A stretch of 51,687 bases of DNA from the NCBI GenBank assembly GCA_015179025.1, contig WHUX01000301.1, positions 1 to 51,687 on the forward strand. Reading direction: 5' to 3'. Each line of letters opens with the position of its first letter. Position 1 is the stretch's first letter. The position numbers and the translations under genes were made by a program. Source of the stretch: Terfezia claveryi (taxonomy: Eukaryota > Ascomycota > Pezizomycetes > Pezizales > Pezizaceae). Below are positions 24,038 to 32,951 of the stretch, one piece after another. A model generated the notes under the pieces. The model did not search any database. It was not told where the DNA came from and worked only from the letters and a program-made list of their open reading frames with translations.

Positions 24038-24760
24038 TCATAGCTGCAGTTGTGACTCTCCAAGTGTATCCTTGGTTTTGAGCATATTAATATCAATCCT
24101 TGTCCTGCCTGTGGGTTGTATAGTGATTGCATTATCTTTGACATTCATAATTGCTTTATAATCCCTCAGTGCAGGTTCACCAAATATAACATCCCAGTCC
24201 TTCAGGTTGGCCACATAGAATGTCCTAGTTTCTTGGTATCCCTGTAGATTTACTGTGACTGTTGCTGTATTTGTCATTTGAGATCTGCTACCTTTAATTG
24301 CAGTTTCCAGAGGTTTCTTGCTGATCTCTTTCAAGGGTATATTAAACAACTGGCAGTAATTTGCTGATATCAGGTCTCCTCCTGATGTACATGGGTCAAA
24401 TAATGCATAAGCAATATGCCCATTAATTTTAATTTCAGCTGCATTGGAAGTTCTATGGCTTTCTGGCACTAAGAACTTCCTTGTATCATTTGGATTTCTT
24501 ATAACCTGAAGTGCAGCTGACTCTTGTTGTTTCACATCAATTTCTGATAAGCTGTTTTCACCTTTTGTGGAGGCCAAGTGGATTAGGTCTGAATGGTTGA
24601 TAAGGTGGGAATCTTCTACTCCTGGTCTAGATCCCATATATTGGTAAGCTGAAGATACCTTCCTATTAGGGCAATCCCTGGAAGTGTGACCCTGTTTGCC
24701 ACAGTGGTAACAGGACCCTGTCTTGCAGCCTCTTCCCTCTTCTTCTCCTGTTCACCATAA
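24038..24760 (-). pseudogene. Gag zinc knuckle and aspartic protease, element C
   Basis: The frame starts with a CCHC knuckle (CYHCGKQGHTSRDC, about 24725-24684) followed by a retropepsin-like domain: IKINGHIAYALFDPCTSGGD, where the usual D-T/S-G is D-P-C, and the distal FGEPALRDYKAIMN. The D-P-x-T-x-G variant is consistent with divergent fungal Gypsy proteases, but activity cannot be judged. The linker to RT (24030-23710) is acidic and out of frame. Confidence 0.85.
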
Positions 24761-24790
24761 GGGGTATACTTAGTTTTATCCTTTCTGGCA

Positions 24791-26758
24791 CTAGGAAGTT
24801 ACCATAGAGACCACCTGGTCCACCTTTCTTGCCTGCCACTTTAGCTGCATTTTAGCCACTTTTTCAGGCAATTTGAATTCAGACTTAGTCCATTCCATAG
24901 GTTTACCAGGACCCCATTGCTTATCAGCCTTCTTTTGGTGCTGCTGCAAGGATTTAGTTTCCTGTTTCAGTACATCCTCCTGGACTGCAATCTTATTCAA
25001 TATTTCCTCAAAGGTTGACTCATATGATATCAGTCCTTTGACTTTAGCCCTAAGCAGGGGTACCAGTCCATCTACCAGTTTCATTTTCAGTGCATGATCA
25101 CTTATCATGTCTTTTCCATTTAGATCCTTGCACTTAATTTTGAACTCTTCCAGGTTCTGTGCATACTGCATGACAGTAACATCTGGCCTCTGATGGTGTG
25201 ACAGGTATTGTTTCCATAGAACTTCAGGTGCCACTGTAGAGATGAGTTTACCTCTCAGTTTTAACATAAATTCATAGAAATTCCTGTCCTCAACTTCTTC
25301 CTTTTCAGAGCAGTACTGGTTATACCAAGTCTGAGCACTCTTCTCAAACATAAAGCTTGCTCTATCCAACTTTCCCAACTTGCTATATCCATCCCTTGAT
25401 ATTCTACCCACTTCTGCAACTGTTGCACATAATTGTCAAAGGTAGTTTGATCCCTCCATTTCTCTGATACTCCATCAATCATTGGGGGGTTGGGAATTTT
25501 TGCAAGTTTGTTTGCCTTCTTGACTAGAGATTTGCTAACCTGTTGTGTAGGTATCTTTTGACCAGTCTTTTTAGACCATTCCAAGTGGTGAGGACTGGGC
25601 TCCCTAGTTGACCTTTTCTTCCTGTCATCATCAGAGCCATTGTCTGACTCATCACCCTCAGATCCAGATCCTGGGTCCTCACTGCCACCTCCAGCCACAC
25701 TACTAGAACTCCTACTAGACTTCTTGTCAGGAGTCTTACCCTTTTTGGTATGTGTTGGCTTTTTCCTGTCTTTAGGTGGTGGTGGCATGTCTTTTTCAGA
25801 TATTTCTTCTATATCTGTTTCATAATCCTCATCTTTCTCTTCCTTATACTGCACACTTTTCCCCTTACCCTTGCCTCCAGCTCCAAACAGTTTCCTTCCT
25901 ATTTCCTCATGGCTTTCTACAGGTTTTGTTATTGGAGGCACTATTTCTGGAGTTTCCAGATCATAAAGGTTACCCATAAGCATATACTGTGTCAGGAAAG
26001 GCCAGTTTAATGCTAGCCATGGAACTCCTTTACATGGGTTATAGGTAGGGTAAGGCCATACTGCCTTTGAGGTAGATGAGAGTTGAAAGTCCATTTGAAC
26101 TGACTTGTCAAATTGTTCTTTCTGTTGAAAAATGATGAACTTTTCTGCTGCTTCAGCATCAGAAAAGAAAATAGTTTGTCTCCAATGTCTCTAGAGACAG
26201 TATTGCCACTGGAGATAAGGTATGTCTCCACGATTGGCAGAATGTCTCCCAGTGTCTCCAGGAGACACTGGGAGACACTGGGAGACACATGGGAGACACT
26301 TAGGAGACACCTAGGAGACATAAAAGACACAAAAGACACCAGAGATAACCCTGTCTCCTGGAGACACCACCTGGCATCCCGATGCTACTTTTTTCTTGCT
26401 GATGAGCTAATAGTTCCTTTTTCCTTTTTGACAACATGTTGTTTATTGTTAGGTATATAAATACCTGTGATATCCTTTGGTACCATGATGACTCATTTTT
26501 GTCCCAAAAGGCTTTTGTTGCAGGAGGTGTTACAATCCTTACTTCAGGCATTGATGAATTAGGCCCAATGACTATTTCTCTTGTTTCCATTTCTTTTTCT
26601 GGAATGTCTTTCCCAGCTGGAACTTTCTTTTTAGGGGTATTGACTAACTTAGCCTTGAGTGCTTCTAGCTCCTCACTTGTCATTGCCTTTCTCCTGCCTT
26701 TCCTAGCTCTTCCTCCTCCTTCCATTACACTAGTACTTTTTTGTTTAGGAGTCTCCAT
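24791..26758 (-). pseudogene. Gag of element C, interrupted by a 247-bp repeat and a frameshift
   Basis: The start codon at 26758 begins METPKQKSTSVMEGGG and a Lys/Arg-rich head. After KKELLA the frame is broken by the 247-bp MITE-like insertion (26158-26404). It resumes with AAEKFIIFQQKEQFDKSVQM and a low-complexity Ser/Asp/Lys hinge. A frameshift near 25400 precedes the capsid-like domain (DRASFMFEKSAQTWYNQY, FKIKCKDLNGKDMISDHALK). Insertion plus its 3-base duplication is 250 bp, and the frame on either side is offset by exactly that amount, so Gag was intact before the insertion. Confidence 0.9.
26158..26404 (+). mobile_element. 247-bp MITE-like repeat, copy 2, inside element C gag
   Basis: Same length and terminal sequences as the copy at 6338-6584. 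It is flanked by AGC on both sides (26155-26157 and 26405-26407), a 3-bp duplication. Its centre contains a perfect hairpin with 12-base arms (CCCAGTGTCTCC / GGAGACACTGGG) around one A, and further GAGACAC repeats. Confidence 0.85.
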
Positions 26759-27239
26759 GTCTATCAGATATTATACCACTGATTCCTTGGACTCTGTTTC
26801 TTCTATTCCTGCTTTCTTTAAGGTGGATCCTGATGAGGAAGGATCTACTTCTTATCAACTTCCTTCTTATCCTCTTTCTGTTGCTTCTGATACCATGGTT
26901 GATTATGGTAAGGGAGAGAGGAGGTTGAAGGGTAAAAGGGTTACTTTTGTTGATGAGATTGTTGTGGGAGCAGGGTTTCCTTTAAATGCTGGAAAGAAGG
27001 TTGAGTGGAAGGATAGGGGTTGGACTGCTAGGTACTTGTATTCTTTTTGGAGGGAGAGGTACAGAAACTTTCCTTGTTCTGCTTACTGGGAGAATTTCCA
27101 GTTTTTCTTTAGGCTAGGTAGAGAGTGGGGCTGGGATACTCTCTGGAGTTTGGATGTTGATAGGACTTGTTCCTATAATCCACACCCTTATTGGACTTCT
27201 GAGGCAGTTTCCAGGTCTCAGAGTTACCAAATTAGGTAA
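26757..27239 (+). CDS. Divergent 160-codon ORF in the leader of element C
   Basis: Plus-strand ORF opposite to the element genes. It is unrecognised. The protein begins MSIRYYTTDSLDSVSS, has a basic patch (KGERRLKGKRVTFVDEI) and a Trp/Tyr-rich C-terminal half (SFWRERYRNF, REWGWDTLWSL), and ends at TAA. Composition and codons look protein-like, and it is uninterrupted although neighbouring genes are broken. Its ATG overlaps that of gag on the other strand in the palindrome CATG at 26756-26759. It would need antisense transcription relative to the element. It could be a captured gene or an antisense accessory ORF as reported in some other LTR elements. No function is claimed. Confidence 0.55.
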   Translation: MSIRYYTTDSLDSVSSIPAFFKVDPDEEGSTSYQLPSYPLSVASDTMVDYGKGERRLKGKRVTFVDEIVVGAGFPLNAGKKVEWKDRGWTARYLYSFWRERYRNFPCSAYWENFQFFFRLGREWGWDTLWSLDVDRTCSYNPHPYWTSEAVSRSQSYQIR

Positions 27240-27525
27240 TTGTTGTTTTCTTTTGTATTTGCCAGTTAAATACAATTATTATTGCCCTCTTATATTGTTG
27301 GCTACTGATTGTAGGCTTTTACTGTTGCTATTTGTTGAATAGTCTTATTGTTGCTATTTGGGGGATAGTCTTACTGCTGACTGTCAGACTTTGTGCTACT
27401 ATACTTTGTGCTGTAGGCTTATACTGGCTTTAGTTTCTACTCTTGTTGGTAGAAATTTTGTTGATTAAGTAAGATTGATCAGGCCTTCCTAGTTAGGTAA
27501 GAATCAAGTTCTTAGGTTAAAAAAA

Positions 27526-28145
27526 TGAAAAGTGTTGTATGGGGGACTGGACAATCAGATTAGATTAGATAAGGATCCAATCTAATCAGATAATCTCAGG
27601 CTAGTAATGTATACTACAAAGTAGATTACTAATAGTGTATTGTTTATCCTCACTATTAAAGTTATTACCAGTAGCATAAGATTACTGTAATAGGTAAAGT
27701 AGTATAGGAGTGCCAAAGGCACTTAGAAGAATTAACCAGTGGAACTTCTATATTGATTGTACTCTAACTATGTTCTGAGTTCTAACTCTCTATCCAATTG
27801 AAGGGAAATTCAGGGGACTATATGTGATTCTAACGGGGCAGTGCTGGGGCAGTGCTGAGGCAGTGCACCATCATCTGACCCTTACATGTGATAAAGATCA
27901 GCATCATCTGATCCTCTAGATAGTACTTCCAAATACTATCTAGTACAAAATAGGTTAAGTCTTAACTTTGACTTATACATGTGAAAGCATATGAAAGCAT
28001 GTGAAAGCATGTGAAATATTAGCAAGGCAGACAGCACACAGAATGTTGTGTGTTTTGAGATGCTTGCTGAGTAAGAAAATACATAAGAAAGACATTTGTG
28101 AGGGAGAGGGTTAGTCATAGGGTATGAGTAAGCCACTTCCTTACA
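27526..28145 (-). repeat. 5' LTR of element C
   Basis: 620 bp, about ten substitutions from the other LTR by my count. The inner end reads TGAAAAG here instead of TGTAAAG. It contains the same 10-bp repeat (27979-28017). Confidence 0.95.
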
Positions 28146-28978
28146 TACAAGGAGGTTTACCTATTATTGGTAATAACTCTGTAAATAATTTGAGTATCAA
28201 GATGAACTAAGATTCTATAATCTTTTATGCATTGATACCTTTCCAATGGTAATCTACTTGTAACCTACGGTTCTCTATTCATAGAGTTATGTACAGCTGA
28301 AAATTATTTTCAATGGACAGTAGACACTATTAAGTAAATATTGCCGGAAATACAATTAGATACCTACAGATATTGTCGGATAGGAATTCGATAGTATTGA
28401 GGATTAGTAATGCATCTGAAATTGAATTTAGTTATTTCGGCTAAGTGTTCTTTAATGGGATAAGTGAGCTATAAATAAAGTATATATAATATGCAAGCAT
28501 GTAAATAATCTCTATGTTCAAGTTAGTAACTTGTGACAACAGGTGCAGATAGTAACTGTATTAATAAAGGTGTGGATGGCATAACAGTTAGGAAGAAATT
28601 CCGAGGTGATAGGTAGGCCCATGTTTTATAAAATATTTTTATCATAAGAATATCTATGAACACTATGGGATATAAATAGTGCAAGTAGTTCTGGTTGAAT
28701 TTATTCTACCACTAGCAAGTATTCGAAAGCAAGAGCACCTTGAGTATATAAAGCCTACAAAGTTCTAAGTCTTGAGTTAACTTTATGTTTAAGTTACATA
28801 GGGTTTATTTTGTGTTGCGAAATTAGATCCATCATGAGGAACTACTATTGGACTAAAACTTTTCTACTATAGGATTGATATTCTATGTTGCGGAATAGAT
28901 ATTATTATAGCAGGAAATTATGGCCATCCTAATAGTTGCAAGAGTACTATCAGTCAATAGGGCCCACATGACAATTAG

Positions 28979-29451
28979 CCTGTGGAGGGGTTGTGCCAAC
29001 CAGACTAGTTGACAACCTAGCTTCTCAGCAAAACTGAACAACTAGAGGCTTGGCATGAGACATTCATAACCAGACTATTGTAGACAGTCTCACTACAGTT
29101 ATTTTGTCAGCGACTTAAACATTCACCAAGCTAGGCATTTGTAGTCTGGTAACCAACTTAGGGCGTTTGACTGCCAACCAGACTAGTATTTGACCTAGTC
29201 TGGTTGTGTTGACCAATGTCCTTTTCTTTGTGGAGGGCTGCGAGAGGTAGTGTAAATAGACTAATTGCAACCAGACTACCATTCCCTAACCTAGTCTGTC
29301 CCCAACCAGACTACTGTAATTCCTAGCTTTCTTACGTTTACTATTAGTCTAGTTGGCTTAGTCCCTATTAGTCTGGCTTAGTCTCTTGTGAAAATTAGTC
29401 TCAATCAGACTCTTGTAGGATAACCTATATAGGAAGTGAACATCAAAGGTC
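28979..29451. repeat. Cluster of CCAGACTA motifs (right part)
   Basis: The motif CCAGACTA or its complement TAGTCTGG, often as AACCAGACTAG, occurs about ten times in 470 bases on both strands (for example near 29003, 29081, 29136, 29192, 29212, 29271, 29306, 29371). It continues beyond the Copia element at about 44636 and 44810. No ORF is present. It may be a scattered binding site or the remains of a repeat-rich element. Confidence 0.65.
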
Positions 29452-30089
29452 TATTAAAAAATGCGTTCAAACGCTCTCTCTTATACTACAAATCATATAC
29501 ATATGCATTATTCATTTCTAATTATATTCCACCATATATCAAATCTTGTGCTTAATACTTATATAGATTAAGTATTTCCATATGCTTTTCACATGCATAA
29601 CTCTATTATTAGTTACATTATTCACGCTCTAATAACTCTGTTTTAGCTCTATTCACATGCTTACAACACATGTTATACTATATTCTGAATTATACTTCTG
29701 TTAAACTTTAATATTTTAAACTCAAAGATATTGAGTATGTTGTAATTATGTTGAACACATTTAGCACGCTCTGGCTTATACTATAGCTTGCTGGAATCGT
29801 GTATATATAGAAGGGGAATTCCCTTTCTTCAGAGATCATCAGTTCACATCAGTCTACAAATCAATCTTATAAACTCATACATTCTACAATATATTCTCCT
29901 ATATATTCTACGTTTCTAGTGCATGCTCTATAGCATCCTCTATAGTATCCACAACATCCTCTACGTTCCCCAGAACATCCTCCACTAGCCTATTAGATCC
30001 GTTCCCAAGTTTCTCCTTTATTGGATACTTGGTTAAATTACTGCTGCCTGTTGGAAATAGTGTATATCTCATATACCTGTATTTCAACA
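29452..30089 (+). repeat. 5' LTR of the Copia element (638 bp)
   Basis: Aligned from the first TATTAAAAA through GTATTTCAACA with both pieces of the 3' LTR. A TATATATAG promoter-like box is near 29813. Confidence 0.9.
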
Positions 30090-30103
30090 GGTTATGAGCC
30101 CGG
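30090..30103 (+). promoter_or_regulatory. Primer-binding site for a half initiator tRNA-Met
   Basis: GGTTATGAGCCCGG directly follows the LTR. Its complement CCGGGCTCATAACC matches the anticodon stem-loop of eukaryotic initiator tRNA-Met, including the CAT anticodon. Drosophila copia is known to prime from a cleaved half of this tRNA at an equivalent site. Confidence 0.75.
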
Positions 30104-30859
30104 TCTGCTCTACCTCAACCACTATTACCGAACACTTCTACAATGGCTTTACTACAATTAACAACACTTGGTTGAACCTCTATAGCTTCTCATTTTACCC
30201 TCTATCACTAATACTTAGTTGAACCTCCTTAGGTTCCTAGGCTACCTATTATTTATACTTATAACAATACTTGGGTGAACACTTATTTGTTTCCATACTA
30301 CTTGTTCTAATACATTTAAGTATATCCTTAAATATCAACAAATAATACCCAAATCTAGTTGATAATTTATCAACTAAAGATACCTTTACAAACTTGAATA
30401 CCAAATTGAAGTCTATACTTTCTAGCCTGGCACCCAATTCATTATTGGAAACAGAAGCAGACTTTATCCTTATTAGTATTAAAGCTTTAAGCGTATAAAA
30501 AATACAAAAGGATTGCTATTTCTAATATAAAAGGGTCCACTTAATCTATTAAATTTATAAGTGGTGTACTTATTGCAAGAAATACTATTAAGTGAATACT
30601 ATTCTAATATTATTAGACTCTCATTATGAGCATACCTTGACTAAATATTGCCTTAACTTGGTATAATATCTTATAATTTAGTTACTTTACCTTTGGATTT
30701 CAAATAATAAAATTTCAAGATAGTGATAACATTATAGATATGTTCCTATATCAATAGATTATTTAGTCTTGGATGTATCTTAGGATTGCAATATATCTAG
30801 TGTTGGCTTTCTCTATCTCAAAATTATTCCAATATATATTAAGGCTTACTATTACTAGC

Positions 30860-31260
30860 TGGCTTTATAAGTATTAATTGGATAAATAATAAAAGATAAT
30901 AGAAAATCAATTTCAAGTTATATCTTTCAACTAGCTAACAATACTATCAGCTGGAACTAAAAGAAGCAAACTAGTATCTCTATTTCTCTAGTTGAAGCTA
31001 AATATATTTTGCTATCTTTAGTAGCTAAACAGGAACTATAGTTTGCAAAAGCTCTGAGAGAACTTGAATTTTCTCTCTATTTCTGCTCTCATAAGTACAG
31101 ATAGAGAGGGAGCAGTAGGTCTGACTCACCACTTTCATATAAATAATTGTAGACAAGATATTAATAGTACTTACTATTATATAATTTTGTTAAAATTACT
31201 AATATCATAGTCTTATATATACTTGGCTCATATAATCTAGTGGATATATGTACTAAAGTA
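30860..31260 (+). pseudogene. Copia RNase H remnant
   Basis: The frame shows RKSISSYIFQLANNTISWN, KKQTSIS, LVEAKYILLSLVAKQEL and FAKALRELEFSL. These match the end of Ty1/Copia RNase H, where SW-SKKQ and S-EAEY-AL are hallmarks. A weaker match to the last RNase H helix follows (EGAVGLTHHFH). Former Trp and Gln codons are now stops. Nothing upstream between 30104 and 30860 could be assigned. Confidence 0.8.
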
Positions 31261-31339
31261 ATATTTAGACTAAAAGTTCTTTTTACTACAGGAAGATGTT
31301 TTAAAAACTAAATGATTCACAACAGTACTCTTTTCCTAT

Positions 31340-31441
31340 ATATGAAAATTTTTTCCCATAGGGTTTTTCTTCATATAGAGGTTTTTAGTAAGACTGCTAA
31401 ATTATTTATTGACTATTCATGCTATGATTAGTGAGGAGGAG
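31340..31441 (+). other. Copia 3' untranslated motif and polypurine tract
   Basis: TTTTTTCCCATAGGGTTTTT and GAGGTTTTTAGTAAG form the conserved segment found after pol in many Copia elements. AGTGAGGAGGAG (31430-31441) then abuts the 3' LTR as polypurine tract. Confidence 0.75.
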
Positions 31442-31817
31442 TATTAAAAATTGCGTTCAAATGCTCTTTCTTACACTACAAATCATATACACATATATTA
31501 TTCATTCCTAATTATATTCTACCATATATCAAATCATATACTTAATACTTACATAGATTAAGTATTTCTATATGCTTTTCATATGCATAACTCTATTGTT
31601 AGTTACATTATTCATGCTCTAATAACTCTGTTTTAGCTCTATTTTCATACTTACAATATATGTTAAACCATATTCTGAGTTATTCTTCTGTTAAACTTTA
31701 ATGTTACAAACTCAAAGATATTAAGTATATTGTAATCATGTTGAACACATTTAGCATGCTCTGGCTTATGCTATAGCTTGCTAGAATTGTATATATATAG
31801 GAGTGGAATTTCCTTCC
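31442..31817 (+). repeat. 3' LTR of the Copia element, left part
   Basis: Homologous to the first ~370 bp of the 5' LTR. Similarity stops precisely where the hAT terminal repeat begins. The last 8 bases (TTCCTTCC, 31810-31817) are the left target duplication of the hAT. Confidence 0.92.
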
Positions 31818-31834
31818 TAGTGTGTGCCATGAGG
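31818..31834 (+). repeat. Left terminal inverted repeat of the hAT
   Basis: TAGTGTG followed by GCC and GAGG. It matches the right end in 13 of 17 bases, and most mismatches are transitions. Confidence 0.85.
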
Positions 31835-31985
31835 GGATTTTTTCTCAAACTACCTTGCAAAGACTCGCACCGGTGAGTCAGTTATTTGCTGCCTTGGATT
31901 ACTCGGGCCAGCGCCGAGTAGCCGACGAGTACTCGCCAAGCCTTAGTGTTATTGATCTAGTACTTGTGCTGGTGTCTGACTCTAG

Positions 31986-32284
31986 ACGAGTTCTCATACA
32001 TACTGTATATAATTCGGGTCAAATTTAACTTAACATACCGTCACTGTCACGGATTTCTTGTTCATCATGGATTGCCTCCACTGTTATGGATTGCTTGCAC
32101 TATCATGGAATTGTTGCCATTTCAAATGGTCCCATGGTTGTCACGTAATTGTCTAAAGTTGTAACGGAATCAACTCAATTTGTCACGGAATCAACTCAAG
32201 TTGTTAGGGAATCAACTCAAGTTGTCACGGATTCCTTAGGTGTTATGGATTGCTCCTTGTCACGGAATTCTCTCAAGTTGTCAC
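31986..32284 (+). repeat. Left copy of the ~300-bp subterminal direct repeat
   Basis: Starts ACGAGTTCTCATACATACTG and continues with repeated units such as TTGTCACGGAATCAACTCAAG. It aligns in the same orientation with 43741-44040. TGTCACGGA variants continue to about 32370. Confidence 0.88.
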
Positions 32285-32940
32285 AGATTCCTTAGTTGTC
32301 ACGGAATGCTTCATATCATGGAATTCTCTCATGTTGTCATAGAATTCAACTTGTCACGGAATTCTCCTATTTTGTAACACAACCCTACTAACTTTAAAAT
32401 TGTAATAGTTCTATCATGCCATCTGCCATTCCTAATCATAACCTTATTCATGAACTCCCTTTGCTTCTGAAAATCCTATGACCCAATTACAACTTATAAA
32501 ACAACTACATTAAAAATACAAATGAATCCAATTTTAACTTTCTTCATTCCAACTTCCTTCTTCCCCAATTGATAACACAATTAAAAAATAATAGAAAACA
32601 TAACTAAAAAAAAACGCTACCAACAAGCCTACACTCTTTTCCCTAAAATATAATACAAGCCAAAAAAATAATACTACCGATAACTCTACCCTTTTCACTC
32701 TTCCCTTTCTACCTCTTTCCTCTTCCTTGCATGTCCACATGTTTAGTCCCATATCGATCCGAATAACATGAGCTATTCTCAAGCCTACATACAAATGAAT
32801 TAGTTTTTGTAACCTTGTTCCTGCCCTTATCAGATCATTCATTACCCCCAATCAACCTGGGGCACAAAAAATATGCAAAGCTCAATTAATAAAACATCTT
32901 CGATGATCTTCCTAGGGCTATAATATGGAATCTTGTATTC
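32285..32940. other. A/T-rich hAT interior, no gene
   Basis: After the last TGTCACGGA copies (to about 32370) the sequence is A/T-rich with homopolymer runs. A 105-codon minus-strand frame here is hydrophobic low-complexity and not supported. Confidence 0.55.
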
Positions 32941-32951
32941 GAGGTGATCCT

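Larger units (their letters stand above)
18347..28145 (-). mobile_element. Element C: 9.8-kb Ty3/Gypsy chromovirus with extra coding modules
   Basis: Two 620-bp LTRs (TGTAAG/CTTACA ends on the element strand) flanked by the perfect duplication TACAA (18342-18346 and 28146-28150). Gene order on the minus strand is gag, protease, RT-RNase H, a zinc-knuckle array, then integrase with chromodomain. The LTRs differ at about 10 positions by my count, so it is older than B and D. Frameshifts and a 247-bp insertion in gag disable it. It is unusually long because of a ~770-bp leader carrying an oppositely oriented ORF and the zinc-knuckle segment in Pol. No clear primer site was found: neither tRNA-like nor complementary to its own LTR. 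Confidence 0.95.
17709..28973 (+). mobile_element. Solo LTR of family G, split by element C
   Basis: The left part (17709-18346) and right part (28151-28973) together make a 1461-bp LTR starting TGTCATAGGG and ending CCACATGACA. Flanks ATTAA (17704-17708) and ATTAG (28974-28978) are a target duplication with one mismatch. Compared with the LTR at 46604 it shows many TG-to-TA and CA-to-TA changes, so it is an old copy. Element C inserted after TACAA. Confidence 0.92.

Noticed and set aside
26013..26339. Minus-strand 108-codon frame across the gag interruption
   Set aside because: Most of it reads through the 247-bp inserted repeat; only the last part is real Gag read out of frame.
26436..26756. 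N-terminal extension of the divergent plus-strand ORF in element C
   Set aside because: This part is the antisense of the gag start. The ATG at 26757 is the sensible start of the unique part.
27240..27525. A tRNA-type or self-complementary primer site for element C
   Set aside because: The sequence inside the 5' LTR does not begin with TGG on the element strand, and I found no matching seed in the LTR, so none is annotated.
30249..30437. Minus-strand 62-codon ORF in the Copia interior
   Set aside because: Opposite to the element and in A/T-rich decayed sequence; no similarity recognised.
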